Translations under genes and position numbers: made by a program
In this document: one piece after another, positions 16,003 through 25,290 of the stretch
Layout: every line of letters starts with the position of its first letter
Numbering within the stretch: the first letter of the stretch is position 1
NCBI GenBank assembly: GCA_024275635.1
Contig: JAJRYT010000128.1
Location: forward strand, 1 to 57,940
Direction: 5' to 3'
DNA: 57,940 nucleotides
Source: Chloroflexota bacterium
GTDB taxonomy: Bacteria; Chloroflexota; Anaerolineae; Promineifilales; Promineifilaceae
The notes under the pieces: generated by a model
What the model was told of the DNA's origin: nothing
Databases searched by the model: none
Seen by the model: only the letters and a program-made list of their open reading frames with translations

Positions 16003-17001
16003 AACAAAATCCAAACCTTTACCACCGACGCAGGACGCAAAATTTACGGCTTCCCTGTCCAATCCTTCACCCGCCTCGTCAACAACATTTACGTGATTCA
16101 GGATGATGAGAACCTCATCCTGGTAGATACCGGTTCTGGCTGGGAACAGGCCAACAACGATCTCCAGGCCTGATTCGACGCCCTGACCGCGATTGATCCG
16201 GCCGTCAAGCTGGCAAATCTCACCCACATCCTCATCACCCACGGCCACATAGACCATTTTGGCGGCCTGCCTTACGTGCGCCAGTTCTGCCAGGCCCCCA
16301 TCGGCGTCCACGTCCTCGACCGGCGCGTTCTTTCCAATCATGAAGAACGGGTGATTTTTGCCGCCCGACGGCTGGATATTTTCCTGGAACGGGCCGGCGT
16401 TTCCGATGATCACCGGGATGAATTGATGCAGGTTTACCTCTTCTCTAAAAATTATTACCGCTCGGTGCCGGTGCAGTTTTGCCTGGAAGAAGGGACGCCC
16501 ACCGTCGGCGGCATCCGGGTTTACCACGTCCCTGGCCACTGCCCCGGCCAGGTCTGTTTGCAGGTGGATGACGTGCTGTTCACGGCCGATCACGTCCTCG
16601 CCAAAACCACTACCCACCAGGCCCTGGAAAGCATCACCAATAACATGGGGCTGGGCCATTACTTGGCTTCGCTCACGAAAATCGAAAAGCTGGCTGGCGT
16701 CCGGTTGGGGTTGGGCGGCCACGAAGCGCCAATTGCCGACGTGGCCGGGCGCATTCGGGCCATTAAGCAGGCCCACGACGAACGCCTCAATAAAGTGTTG
16801 GACATCTGCCGTGAGCCGAAATCAACGGCCGACGTCAGCCGTGACCTGTTTGGTAAGGTGGAAAGCTACCACGTCCTCCTGGCGCTGGAAGAAGCAGGCG
16901 CACACATCGAATACCTTTACCAGCGCGGCGAATTGGTCGCCGCCAATCTAGACGAAATTGCTGGACAGCGGCATCCGGTTGTCCAGTACGTGAGGGTTTA
17001 G
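16000..17001 (+). pseudogene. Metallo-beta-lactamase-fold hydrolase with in-frame TGA
   Basis: Read from ATG 16000 the frame gives an MBL-fold hydrolase of 333 codons: NNIYVIQDDENLILVDTG, then TGA at codon 58 (16171-16173), then the metal site HGHIDH at 81-86, VPGHCPGQ, FTADHVL, and a C-terminal winged-helix-like domain as in GloB/LACTB2-type proteins. Both sides of the stop fit the family without gap, so one base change (for example GGA to TGA) explains it. Translation could restart only downstream of the stop, yielding a protein lacking the first strands. It is 61 bases upstream of mutY. Either a fresh pseudogene or a base error. Confidence 0.75.
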
Positions 17002-17002
17002 T

Positions 17003-17046
17003 CGGATGGTCAGGTAGTCGAGTAGTCAGGTGATAAGTCAGGACTG
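17003..17046. repeat. GTCAGGTAGTC word run after the hydrolase stop
   Basis: Imperfect tandem words GGTCAGGTAGTCGAGTAGTC and following GATAAGTCAGG fill most of the 61-base gap between the hydrolase stop and mutY. The block begins two bases after the stop codon. Confidence 0.5.
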
Positions 17047-17062
17047 GTAAGTTAATCCGCTT

Positions 17063-18127
17063 ATGGAAATCACACAACAACTCCTTAACTGGTGGGATGA
17101 CGGACATGCGGACTGGCCCTGGCGGAACGGCCGTACCCCCTACGCGATCTGGGTGGCCGAAGTCATGCTGCAACAAACGCAAATTGCCACCGTCATCCCG
17201 TACTACACGCGCTGGCTGGAACGCTTTCCCACCGTGCAGGCGCTGGCCGCCGCGTCTCTGGATGAGGTGTTGAAGCTGTGGGAGGGATTGGGCTATTACG
17301 GCCGGGCGCGCAATTTGCACGCGGCGGCGCAAACCGTCGTCAACGAGTATGGCGGCAATCTGCCCCGCACCGTGCCGGAATTGATGCGCTTGAAGGGAAT
17401 CGGCCGTTATACTGCCGGCGCGATTGCTTCTATCGCTTACAATCAACCCGCGCCCATTTTGGATGGCAATGTTATTCGTCTCCTTAGCCGTCTCACAAAC
17501 CTGCCTGATGATGTCACAATGACGTTAACCAAGAAGAAATTGTGGCAGTTAGCCGAAGAGATGCTCCCCGCCGGGCGTCCCGGTGATTTTAACCAGGCGA
17601 TGATGGAGTTGGGGCAAACGGTTTGTTTATCAGCTCGCCCCCAATGTTCGGTGTGTCCGTTAACGGCCGTTTGTCGGGCCAGGCAGCAGGGGACACAATT
17701 GGAACGGCCGGTACGCCCACCGCGGAAACGCATACCCCATTATGATGTTGCCGCGAGGGTGATTTGGTCTGCCAATGACCAGTTCTTGATCGCGCAACGG
17801 CCGTTAAACGGCCTGTTAGGCGGTTTGTGGGAATTTCCCGGCGGCAAACAAGAACCAGGCGAAACTTTGCCCCAGGCGCTCCAACGTGAAATCCGGGAAG
17901 AATTAGGAATGACAATCAAAGTGGCTGATCATATAACCAGTATCAAACATGCCTACACTCACTTTCGCATCACCCTTCATGCTTTCCATGCCTTCCATGC
18001 CGGCGGCGTTCCGCAGCATCTGGGTGTAGACGACCATGTCTGGGTTTCATTAATCGACCTGGACAATTACGCCTTCGCCGTGACCGATCGTAAGATCATC
18101 GCCGCTTTGAGGAAAGAAGCCGCGTAA
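17063..18127 (+). CDS. mutY: A/G-specific adenine glycosylase MutY
   Basis: A 354-residue DNA glycosylase that removes adenine opposite 8-oxoguanine. The catalytic glutamate is E33 in AEVMLQQTQ. The helix-hairpin-helix is LKGIGRYTAGAI (110-121), with the catalytic aspartate D134 in LDGNV. The iron-sulphur cluster cysteines are C188, C195, C198 and C204, with the spacing C-X6-C-X2-C-X5-C. A C-terminal NUDIX-like domain (GLLGGLWEFPGGKQEPGE) recognises 8-oxoG. All key residues are present and the length is normal. No Shine-Dalgarno is seen before the ATG. Confidence 0.95.
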   Translation: MEITQQLLNWWDDGHADWPWRNGRTPYAIWVAEVMLQQTQIATVIPYYTRWLERFPTVQALAAASLDEVLKLWEGLGYYGRARNLHAAAQTVVNEYGGNLPRTVPELMRLKGIGRYTAGAIASIAYNQPAPILDGNVIRLLSRLTNLPDDVTMTLTKKKLWQLAEEMLPAGRPGDFNQAMMELGQTVCLSARPQCSVCPLTAVCRARQQGTQLERPVRPPRKRIPHYDVAARVIWSANDQFLIAQRPLNGLLGGLWEFPGGKQEPGETLPQALQREIREELGMTIKVADHITSIKHAYTHFRITLHAFHAFHAGGVPQHLGVDDHVWVSLIDLDNYAFAVTDRKIIAALRKEAA

Positions 18128-18222
18128 TAGCGGAGTTACGGAGTTGATCGCACTTTTTCTTACTTTTCCCCATCGCCCCTTTGCCACTCTGACCCTTTCC
18201 CCCCCGTTTCACGCCCCTTTCA

Positions 18223-18250
18223 TTGTCATTTCCCCTGGTATGAGTATCAT
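18223..18250 (+). promoter_or_regulatory. Promoter placing the TPR gene on a leaderless mRNA
   Basis: TTGTCA at 18223-18228 and TATCAT at 18245-18250 (16-base spacer, each five of six to consensus) lie so that transcription would start at about 18257, the A of the start codon. There is no ribosome site in the preceding bases. Confidence 0.5.
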
Positions 18251-18256
18251 TTATGT

Positions 18257-19570
18257 ATGTCAGAACAAATCATTTCTGGTGTTTTTAGCACAAAAGATAT
18301 TGGAACAGCCGCGATCACAGCCTACCGGGAAGGGCGGCGTGCGGCCAGCCAACAAAAATACGGTAAAGCCATTCGTTATTATACGGATGCCCTTTCCTTC
18401 ACAGGCACACCAAAGTTGTTTCGCGCACGCGTCCTGGAGTATCGGGGCCTATGTCATTGGCTGTTGAGTGATTTTGACGCTGCCGAACAAGATTATCACG
18501 CTTCCCTAACGGCCAGCGATGACCCGGACCAGGTAGCCCGCGCCCGTGTGCGGCTGGGCGAGCTAACCGACTTTCGCGGTGACTACGATGAAGCGACTCG
18601 ATTGTATCAACAAGCTTTGGCGGAAGGCATTAACACTGAGAATTTATTGGTGATCGGGCGTGCGCGGCGCGGACTGGGCATTCTAAGCCGCCGGCGAGGC
18701 AGCACAGAAGACGCCATTCGCCATCTAACTCAGGCATTGGCTGCTTTTGGGCAGATGGGCGAGGCGCGAGAACGAGCGCGGGTCTTAACCAGCCTCGGCC
18801 GGACTCGTCATGCGCGGGGGGAATATCAACACGCATTGGATGCTCATCATGAAGCATTGACGATTTTTGACTCGCTCAATGATCGCTGGCGGATTGTGCA
18901 ATCATTGACAGATATTGGCGAGTGCCATCAGGCGCTTTATGATATGCTGAATGCGCTGCGGTATCATGAAAAAGCCCTCGATCTGGCGATGGCTTATGGC
19001 GCTAATTTGCTCAAACCGGAAATTCAGCGCAATGTCGGCGTAGATATGGTGGAGCAAGGTCGTTTTGAAGAAGGACTGGTTTATTTGCAGTTGGCGCTGG
19101 ATGGCTCCCGTCACCTGGGTAACCGGGAACAAGAAGCGTTGGCGCTGTATAATATCGCCCGCGCCCATCTGGTGCGCGTTCATTTAGAACCAGCGGAAAA
19201 GGCTGTGGCCGAACTAGAGGCGGCCGCCGAAACGCTGGACGGTGATCGTTATCGGGCGTTGGCGATGTTTGTGCGCGGCGAGCTGTTGTTCCACCAGGGG
19301 AAGCAGGCGGAGGCGGTCGCTCAATTGAATATGGCGATGCTGGCGGCGCAAACATCGGTGGATCGCGGGGTTTTGTGGAAATTGCACGCGACGATCAGCC
19401 ACGTGGTTGATAATGAAGCGATTGCGGCGGTTCATCGCACAATTGCGGCGGAGTTTATCCGGCAAACGGCCGAACCGCTGCAAGATACTCACCTTAAATC
19501 CTGCTTTGTCCACGCGCCGCCGGTTTTGGCGGTATTGAATGTGGCCGGGATTAACCCTGATAAGCTTTGA
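18257..19570 (+). CDS. TPR-repeat protein
   Basis: A 437-residue soluble protein made almost entirely of tetratricopeptide repeats, at least eight, of the Rapsyn/LGN (TPR_12) type with residues such as GDYDEATRLYQQAL, RGEYQHALDAHHEAL and GRFEEGLVYLQLAL. It has no enzymatic or DNA-binding domain that I can see, so a scaffold or regulatory role is only an inference. Most helices carry the alternating small and aromatic residues of the TPR consensus up to about residue 400. It appears to be read from its own promoter as a leaderless message. The next gene, a binding protein, starts 91 bases later. Confidence 0.8.
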   Translation: MSEQIISGVFSTKDIGTAAITAYREGRRAASQQKYGKAIRYYTDALSFTGTPKLFRARVLEYRGLCHWLLSDFDAAEQDYHASLTASDDPDQVARARVRLGELTDFRGDYDEATRLYQQALAEGINTENLLVIGRARRGLGILSRRRGSTEDAIRHLTQALAAFGQMGEARERARVLTSLGRTRHARGEYQHALDAHHEALTIFDSLNDRWRIVQSLTDIGECHQALYDMLNALRYHEKALDLAMAYGANLLKPEIQRNVGVDMVEQGRFEEGLVYLQLALDGSRHLGNREQEALALYNIARAHLVRVHLEPAEKAVAELEAAAETLDGDRYRALAMFVRGELLFHQGKQAEAVAQLNMAMLAAQTSVDRGVLWKLHATISHVVDNEAIAAVHRTIAAEFIRQTAEPLQDTHLKSCFVHAPPVLAVLNVAGINPDKL

Positions 19571-19661
19571 GGCGTGCTAGTGAGTTTGTGTTTGCTTGAT
19601 TTTAGCTTGCTTCCCCCACCGCAACTTTTGCCCATCCCCATTATTGTGATAAGGTAGTTTT

Positions 19662-21626
19662 ATGAGCAGGCGCAGACGATGGCTGGGGACGGCCGTTTTC
19701 GGTTTGCTGGGGATGGCGCTATTTACCGCTTGTCACGCACAATCCCGGCCGCCAACAACCGTGACTGTCACCCGTATTGTGGTGGAAACAGCCGTTCCCC
19801 AAACGATTTTAGTTGCGGCAACGGCCGAGCCGGAGGAAACGGCCACTGTTGAGCCAGCCCCCCGCAAAGACCTGGTGGTTTGTACTGCCCAGGAACCGGT
19901 TACGCTTTACCCCTACAGCAGTACGATGCCGGTGGAAACGGCCGTACTCCATGCCATTTACGAGAACGACTTCACCACCCTTTCCTATGAAATCCAACCC
20001 CAGGGATTAACGGCCATCCCCAGTCTGAATGGGGATGGCGTCGTATGGCGCCCCGTTATCGTGCAAACCGGCGATGCTGTCGTTAATGCCGACGGCGAAG
20101 TTGTTAGCTTGGTTGAAGGGACTAGAATCATCACGGCCGTGGGGGAAGAAGCTGTATTCGACGGGACGCCGCTGCCGATGAACCAATTAGAAGTCACATT
20201 TACCATGCAGCCGCGTACCTGGGCTGACGGGGAGCCGGTAACGGCCGCTGATTCTGTCTACAGTTTCCATTTGGACGCTAACCCGGATACACCCACTTCA
20301 AAATTCATGACGGCGCGCACGGCAGCCTATGAGGCCGTCGGCGATTTAAGTGTGCGCTGGGTAGGCCTGCCCGGTTTTAATGATGCCGGGTATGCTACAC
20401 GCTTTTGGCGGCCGCTGCCCCGCCATCTTTGGGAACAGTTTACGGCCGTTGACCTGTTGAACCAACAAGAGTCAAGCCGTCTGCCCATCGGCGACGGCCC
20501 CTTTAAGCTGGTGGAATGGGTCGCCGGCGATCACATCCGTCTGGAACCAAACCCCCATTATTATCGGGCCGAAGCAGGATTACCCTATCTGGACAGCGTC
20601 ACCTTTCTTTTTATACCTGATCCCAACAAACTAATTAATTCCCTGCTGTCCGGACAGTGTGATATTGTCACCCCGGATGACCTGGATGTGTCCCAAATCC
20701 CCCTGTTGTTAGCTGCAGAAACAAGCGGATTGATACAATCCTATTTCCAAACCGGAACGGTGTACGAACATATAGACTTCGGCGTTAATTCCTGGGGGAA
20801 TTATGGCGACGCCAGGGGCCGTCCTGATTGGTTTGAGGATGTGCGTGTGCGCCAGGCGATGACAATGTGTACGGATCGGCAAAAAATGGTGGATGATATA
20901 TTATACGGCCGTACCCAACTCATCCACAGCTACATCCCCAGCAACCATCCCCTTTACCCCCCCGACCTTATTCAATGGCCCTACGACGTTCAGTCTGCCA
21001 ATAAACTCCTTGACGACGCCGGTTACCTGGATACAAATGGCGATGGCCTCCGTGAAGACCCCGCCACCGGCGCTCCCTTCCGCGTTACCCTCGGCGCAGT
21101 TGCCAACGAGATGCAGCAGCAAATCGCCCAACAATTCCAGGACAACATGCGTGATTGTGGCATTAAAATTAATTCCTACTTCCTGCCCACGGACGAATGG
21201 TATGCTAACGGCCCAGACGGCATCCTATTCGGTCGTCGGTTTGACCTCGGCGAATTCGCATGGATGGCCGAACGCGAACCCGCCTGCTTCCTCTACACGT
21301 CCTGGGAAATCACCGGCCCTGACACAGAAAAAAATCGCGCCACTGGACAGCCCTACACTGGTTGGAACGCGGCCAACGAAACCGGCTGGTGGCATCCAGA
21401 TTTCGACACAGCCTGCCAAACCGCTCGCCATTTCTTGCCCGGCCAATCTGCCTACGAAGAAGCCCACCAACAGGCTCAACGCATCTTTGCCCAAAACTTG
21501 CCCGTCATCCCCCTATTCCTACGCCTTAAAATAAGCGCGGCCCAACCAAGCATACGCGGCTACCAAATCAATCCTACCCAGCCATCTGCTTTATGGAATT
21601 TATACGAAATTGATATTCAAAATTAA
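19662..21626 (+). CDS. Peptide/nickel-type ABC substrate-binding lipoprotein
   Basis: A 654-residue extracellular solute-binding protein of family 5 (DppA/OppA/NikA). The signal peptide ends with the lipobox LFTAC, with lipidated cysteine 24, so it is membrane-anchored. A threonine/valine-rich linker (about 25-70) precedes the binding domain, in which TWADGEPVTAADSVYSF and the DGPFKLVEWVAGDHI region are family hallmarks. The C-terminal LPVIPLFLRLKISA is also typical. It is likely to capture oligopeptides or similar compounds for import. The two ATPase genes follow, but no permease genes lie between. AAGG stands nine bases before the ATG. Confidence 0.88.
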   Translation: MSRRRRWLGTAVFGLLGMALFTACHAQSRPPTTVTVTRIVVETAVPQTILVAATAEPEETATVEPAPRKDLVVCTAQEPVTLYPYSSTMPVETAVLHAIYENDFTTLSYEIQPQGLTAIPSLNGDGVVWRPVIVQTGDAVVNADGEVVSLVEGTRIITAVGEEAVFDGTPLPMNQLEVTFTMQPRTWADGEPVTAADSVYSFHLDANPDTPTSKFMTARTAAYEAVGDLSVRWVGLPGFNDAGYATRFWRPLPRHLWEQFTAVDLLNQQESSRLPIGDGPFKLVEWVAGDHIRLEPNPHYYRAEAGLPYLDSVTFLFIPDPNKLINSLLSGQCDIVTPDDLDVSQIPLLLAAETSGLIQSYFQTGTVYEHIDFGVNSWGNYGDARGRPDWFEDVRVRQAMTMCTDRQKMVDDILYGRTQLIHSYIPSNHPLYPPDLIQWPYDVQSANKLLDDAGYLDTNGDGLREDPATGAPFRVTLGAVANEMQQQIAQQFQDNMRDCGIKINSYFLPTDEWYANGPDGILFGRRFDLGEFAWMAEREPACFLYTSWEITGPDTEKNRATGQPYTGWNAANETGWWHPDFDTACQTARHFLPGQSAYEEAHQQAQRIFAQNLPVIPLFLRLKISAAQPSIRGYQINPTQPSALWNLYEIDIQN

Positions 21627-21810
21627 GTTGCGTTAGATTATTCCCCAGTTTTGAGGTACTATTTTTCTCAAAAGGCGATACACTAACACCTTCAGGTAAA
21701 AGCAATTCAAATTCCTTCTTGATTCAAGTCAAATGAGGAATAATTACCAGACAAAAGCAACTCTTCAAACCAGCAAGTTTATTCCAAACAATATAGAAGG
21801 GAAGAGGCAC

Positions 21811-22791
21811 GTGGAAAATAACAACATTCTCGAAATCAAAAACCTGAAAACCCAATTTTTTACCGAAGCCGGTATTGTCCGTGCTGTAGATGGCGTTAGC
21901 CTGACCGTAAAAAGGGGCGAAGTTTTGGGCATCGTTGGTGAATCTGGCTGCGGCAAAAGCGTCACATCCCTGTCCATCATGCAGCTAATCGGTCAGCCAG
22001 GTAAAATTGTTGAAGGCCAAATTATCTTCGACGATACAGACCTGGTTACTTTACCCGAAAATCAAATGAGAGGTGTTCGTGGCAATCGGATATCTATGAT
22101 ATTTCAGCAGCCACAGAGCAGCTTGAACCCCGTGTTCCGCATCGGCAACCAGTTAACCGAGGTTTTACATATTCATCAAGAGTTGAGCAAAGAAGAAGGT
22201 AAACAGCGGGCCATCGAACTTTTACGAATGGTGGGCATACCCGAACCAGAAGCGCGCGCCCAGGCTTACCCTCACGAACTTTCGGGTGGGATGGCCCAAC
22301 GGGTGATGATTGCTATGGCCCTGGCCTGTGTTCCTGAATTATTGATTGCCGATGAGCCAACCACAGCTTTGGATGTGACTATCCAGGCTCAAATTCTCGA
22401 TTTGATGCGTAATTTACGTTCGAAAGTGGATACAGCCATCATTCTAATTACTCACGATCTGGGTGTTGTTGCTGAAATGTGTGATCGAGTAGATGTGATG
22501 TATGCTGGACGGATCGTCGAAAAGGCGCCTATTGTTGAATTGTTCCAAAATCCCAAACACCCTTATACGGCAGCGCTTATCGGTTCAACTCCAGTGTTAG
22601 GTCAGGCTGATAAAGAATTAACCACGATCCCGGGTTCTGTGCCCAATTTAATTGATCTGCCGGCGGGTTGTAAGTTTGCCCCGCGCTGTCAGGCGCGTAT
22701 CGAAAACAACCTGGAAAAGTGTGTTTTGGAAGAACCAGAACTTAAGCGAGTCGGCAAAGATCATTGGACACGATGCTGGCTGTATGAATAA
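21811..22791 (+). CDS. dppD: Oligopeptide ABC transporter ATPase, DppD/OppD type
   Basis: A cytoplasmic ABC ATPase of 326 residues from the GTG at 21811. Walker A is GESGCGKS, the signature is LSGGMAQR, and Walker B is [12 protein letters not shown]. The C-terminal oligopeptide-transporter extension ends with cysteines in CKFAPRCQ and CVLEEPE. GGGAAGAGG just upstream supports the GTG start; the longer frame from ATG 21733 adds 26 residues unlike any ABC N-terminus. It energises import together with the next gene. No permeases are adjacent. It is noticeably richer in A+T than the genes around it. Confidence 0.88.
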   Translation: MENNNILEIKNLKTQFFTEAGIVRAVDGVSLTVKRGEVLGIVGESGCGKSVTSLSIMQLIGQPGKIVEGQIIFDDTDLVTLPENQMRGVRGNRISMIFQQPQSSLNPVFRIGNQLTEVLHIHQELSKEEGKQRAIELLRMVGIPEPEARAQAYPHELSGGMAQRVMIAMALACVPELLIADEPTTALDVTIQAQILDLMRNLRSKVDTAIILITHDLGVVAEMCDRVDVMYAGRIVEKAPIVELFQNPKHPYTAALIGSTPVLGQADKELTTIPGSVPNLIDLPAGCKFAPRCQARIENNLEKCVLEEPELKRVGKDHWTRCWLYE

Positions 22792-22813
22792 ACAAATAGG
22801 AGAACACGCGAAT

Positions 22814-23875
22814 ATGGCAGATAAACCCCGCATGAATGGCAGCAGCAATGTTAAAGAGGATCGGCGTGTTTTGCTGGAGGTCAAAAACCTCGTCAAATAT
22901 TTCCCGGTGCGCTCTGGTATGTTTCAGCGGGTGACAAATTGGGTTAAAGCGGTAGATGATATTAGCTTTCATATTTATGAGGGCGAGACGTTAGGATTGG
23001 TAGGCGAATCCGGCTGCGGTAAGACGACGGTAGGACGCACGATCCTGCATCTGGTACCGGCGACTTCTGGCTCTGTAATTTTCAACGATCAGGATTTATC
23101 TGATTTAAGTGCGTCACAACTGAAGGAAATACGACGGGACATACAGATTATTTTTCAAGACCCTTATTCTTCCTTAGACCCGCGTATGCCTGTTGGTGAA
23201 AGTATTTCGGAGGGGCTGCGTATTCACACGGATAAAACGGCGCAGGAGCGGTATGATGTGGTTGTGGAGATGTTATCGCGGGTGGGGCTGCGGGCGGATC
23301 ATGCCCGGCGTTATCCGCATGAATTCTCAGGCGGGCAGCGGCAGCGTATTGGTATTGCCCGCGCTTTGTCGCTACGGCCGAAATTCATTGTCTGTGATGA
23401 ACCGGTGTCGGCATTGGATGTCTCTATTCAAGCGCAGGTTTTGAATATTTTGCGGGAATTGCAGCAGGATTTTGGGCTGACGTACCTGTTTATTGCTCAC
23501 AATTTGAGCGTGGTGGAACATTTCAGTGACCGGGTGGGGGTGATGTATCTGGGTAAGATGGCCGAGTTAGCCAGTCGGGATGCGTTGTATGAAAACCCGC
23601 TGCACCCGTATACGCAGGCGTTGATGTCGGCTATTCCGGTGCCTGACCCGACTATGACGCGGCAAAGGATCATCCTGGAAGGGGATGTACCCAGCCCATT
23701 GAACCCGCCGACTGGCTGCCGCTTTCACACGCGCTGCCCGTTGGCATTTGATAAATGCGGACAGGAGGAACCGCCGTTTAAGGATTACGGCCGTGAACAT
23801 TATGCGGCCTGTTGGCTGCTGGAGACAGGTGAGGAGGGAGCTAGTAAGTTGACACGAGAGCGGTTAGCCCGTTAG
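22814..23875 (+). CDS. dppF: Oligopeptide ABC transporter ATPase, DppF/OppF type
   Basis: The partner ATPase, 353 residues. Walker A is GESGCGKTT, the signature is FSGGQRQR, and Walker B is [12 protein letters not shown], with the extension [20 protein letters not shown] lies ahead of the ATG at 22814. Reading from earlier methionines would overlap dppD in another frame and is not supported. It starts 22 bases after the dppD stop, so the two form one transcript with the binding protein. The C-terminal [14 protein letters not shown] tail is extra. Confidence 0.9.
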   Translation: MADKPRMNGSSNVKEDRRVLLEVKNLVKYFPVRSGMFQRVTNWVKAVDDISFHIYEGETLGLVGESGCGKTTVGRTILHLVPATSGSVIFNDQDLSDLSASQLKEIRRDIQIIFQDPYSSLDPRMPVGESISEGLRIHTDKTAQERYDVVVEMLSRVGLRADHARRYPHEFSGGQRQRIGIARALSLRPKFIVCDEPVSALDVSIQAQVLNILRELQQDFGLTYLFIAHNLSVVEHFSDRVGVMYLGKMAELASRDALYENPLHPYTQALMSAIPVPDPTMTRQRIILEGDVPSPLNPPTGCRFHTRCPLAFDKCGQEEPPFKDYGREHYAACWLLETGEEGASKLTRERLAR

Positions 23876-23909
23876 GCGATATTCGTAATTAACTTAGCGC
23901 TTTGATCAT

Positions 23910-24003
23910 TCGTTATCCGTATGCCGTAATCCGTAGTCCGTTATTCGTGACGGGACACGGAACACGGCTTACGGATTACGGAACACGGAACACGGTTCAC
24001 GAA
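23910..24003. repeat. ACGGAACACGG word repeat with inverted copies
   Basis: A 94-base run of variants of CCGTAATCCGT and ACACGGAACACGG in both orientations; CCGTAATCCGT (23924-23934) and ACGGATTACGG (23971-23981) are perfect inverses of 11 bp. It follows the dppF stop by 34 bases and may terminate the transport operon. Confidence 0.65.
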
Positions 24004-24044
24004 AACCGGGAAGTTATTTCCGAACGCTTCATTAGGATTAGGAC

Positions 24045-25196
24045 ATGGCGGACGAGAAGAAAATTTTGGTGGTAGACGACCACTTTGAAATGCTAGAGTT
24101 TTTACGCTCGATGCTGGAGCTGTCGAATCAGGATTATGAGGTGTTGGCTGTTCCTTCGGCGGAGGAAGGGCTTTTGGAATTACGGCGAACACACTTTGAC
24201 CTGGTGATCACGGATGTGCGGCTGCCGGGAATGAGCGGTTTTGACTTGGTGCGCCAAACGAAAGCGATTAAGTCGGGTATACCGATGATTATGATTACGG
24301 CATATTCATCGGCTGAGGGACGGAAGGAAGCTGAGGAGTTGGGGGTGTTTCGGTATTTCCCCAAGCCGCTGGATACGGATGAAATGCTGTCGGCTGTGCA
24401 TAAGGCGCTTTATGGTGAATCGGTTATTTTGTCGCCGGTAACAGCCGTTTCCCCTTCACCCCTATCACGCCCCCAACAAATATCAGCCCGGGTGCGCAAA
24501 CGGCTGGAATCGCTGTGTACCGATACCGGCGCAGCTCAGTTAGTGCTGGCGACGACTTTGGGTGAGACGGCGCTATCGGTGGGAAACGGCCGTGTTGCTA
24601 ATGCCGAAAAGCTGATCGCAATTCTGGCGCATAATTTGGAAGGGAGTTTCCTGCTGGCTCAGGAATTAAATCGCCAGGAACCGTTTACCCTGCAATATCA
24701 TGTAGGCGCGCAGATTGAATTGTACGTCGCTAATGTTGGCCGCGATTATTTTTTAGCGATGTTTTTTGAAATGCAGGCGCGGCGCGGTCGGATTGGCACG
24801 GTTTGGGTGTTTGCCCAACGCGCCATTAAGGAACTGTTGAACCTGCTGCCCCAGAGTGAACAACTGGCCGCTGGAGAACCGGCTGCGGTGAAACCTGCTT
24901 CTAAATTAGCCGCGGCTGAAGAAACGGCCGTTCCCAAACCATTGCCCATTTCCTCGGCAGTGGAAGAATCGGAACCAGAAATGGACAGCAGTGAATGGTT
25001 AGATATTGAACCGGAAGAATTAGCTAATATCCTGACTAATGAGGCAGAATTGCTCAAGGATACGGGCGTTTTGAACGCTTTTTGGGATGAAGCTCTGGCT
25101 GAATCGGATATGGTCGCTGGCAGCGGCGTCTCCTGGGAAGAAGCCAAACGACAAGGTTTAATTCCCACCGATCTCGATCTCGACGACGAAACATAG
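24045..25196 (+). CDS. Response regulator with Roadblock/LC7-like domain
   Basis: A 383-residue protein. The receiver domain (1-125) has the acidic pair D11-D12, the phosphoacceptor D57 (VITDVRLPG) and the lysine in YFPKPLD. The middle (about 150-270) resembles a Roadblock/LC7 dimerisation fold: LVLATTLGETALSVG, LIAILAHNLEGSFLLAQEL, FTLQYHVGAQIELYVANVG. The acidic C-terminal tail (about 275-383) has no recognised domain. Roadblock proteins partner small MglA-type GTPases, but none is encoded here, so a role in polarity or scaffolding is speculative. AGGATTAGGA precedes the ATG. A word repeat follows the stop by 17 bases. Confidence 0.72.
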   Translation: MADEKKILVVDDHFEMLEFLRSMLELSNQDYEVLAVPSAEEGLLELRRTHFDLVITDVRLPGMSGFDLVRQTKAIKSGIPMIMITAYSSAEGRKEAEELGVFRYFPKPLDTDEMLSAVHKALYGESVILSPVTAVSPSPLSRPQQISARVRKRLESLCTDTGAAQLVLATTLGETALSVGNGRVANAEKLIAILAHNLEGSFLLAQELNRQEPFTLQYHVGAQIELYVANVGRDYFLAMFFEMQARRGRIGTVWVFAQRAIKELLNLLPQSEQLAAGEPAAVKPASKLAAAEETAVPKPLPISSAVEESEPEMDSSEWLDIEPEELANILTNEAELLKDTGVLNAFWDEALAESDMVAGSGVSWEEAKRQGLIPTDLDLDDET

Positions 25197-25212
25197 CGCG
25201 GTACACTATAAG

Positions 25213-25290
25213 AGGAAGTGACTAAAGTGGGAAGTGACTGAAGGGGGAAGTGGGCGACTCATCCCTCATCCCTCATCCTTTCTCCTTCCT
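25213..25290. repeat. AAGTGACT and CTCATCC word repeats at convergent gene ends
   Basis: GAAGTGACTAAAGTGGGAAG words (25213-25257) lead into CTCATCCCTCATCC words (25258-25280). The rimK-like stop codon (25273-25275) lies inside the second run, and the response-regulator stop is 17 bases before the first. Confidence 0.6.

Noticed and set aside
7086-16173. Stop-codon recoding as a common cause for both broken genes
   Set aside because: One is TAG and the other TGA, while many intact genes here end in each of these codons.
15964-16776. 270-codon leftward frame opposite the MBL gene
   Set aside because: The plus-strand frame carries the HGHIDH metal site and family motifs; the leftward product is low-complexity with no domain.
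22652-22813. Upstream extension of dppF into dppD
   Set aside because: It reads the end of dppD in another frame; a ribosome site supports ATG 22814.
23910-24003. CRISPR-like array of short repeats
   Set aside because: Words are only 7-13 bases, imperfect, in both orientations and without regular spacers; no cas genes are near.
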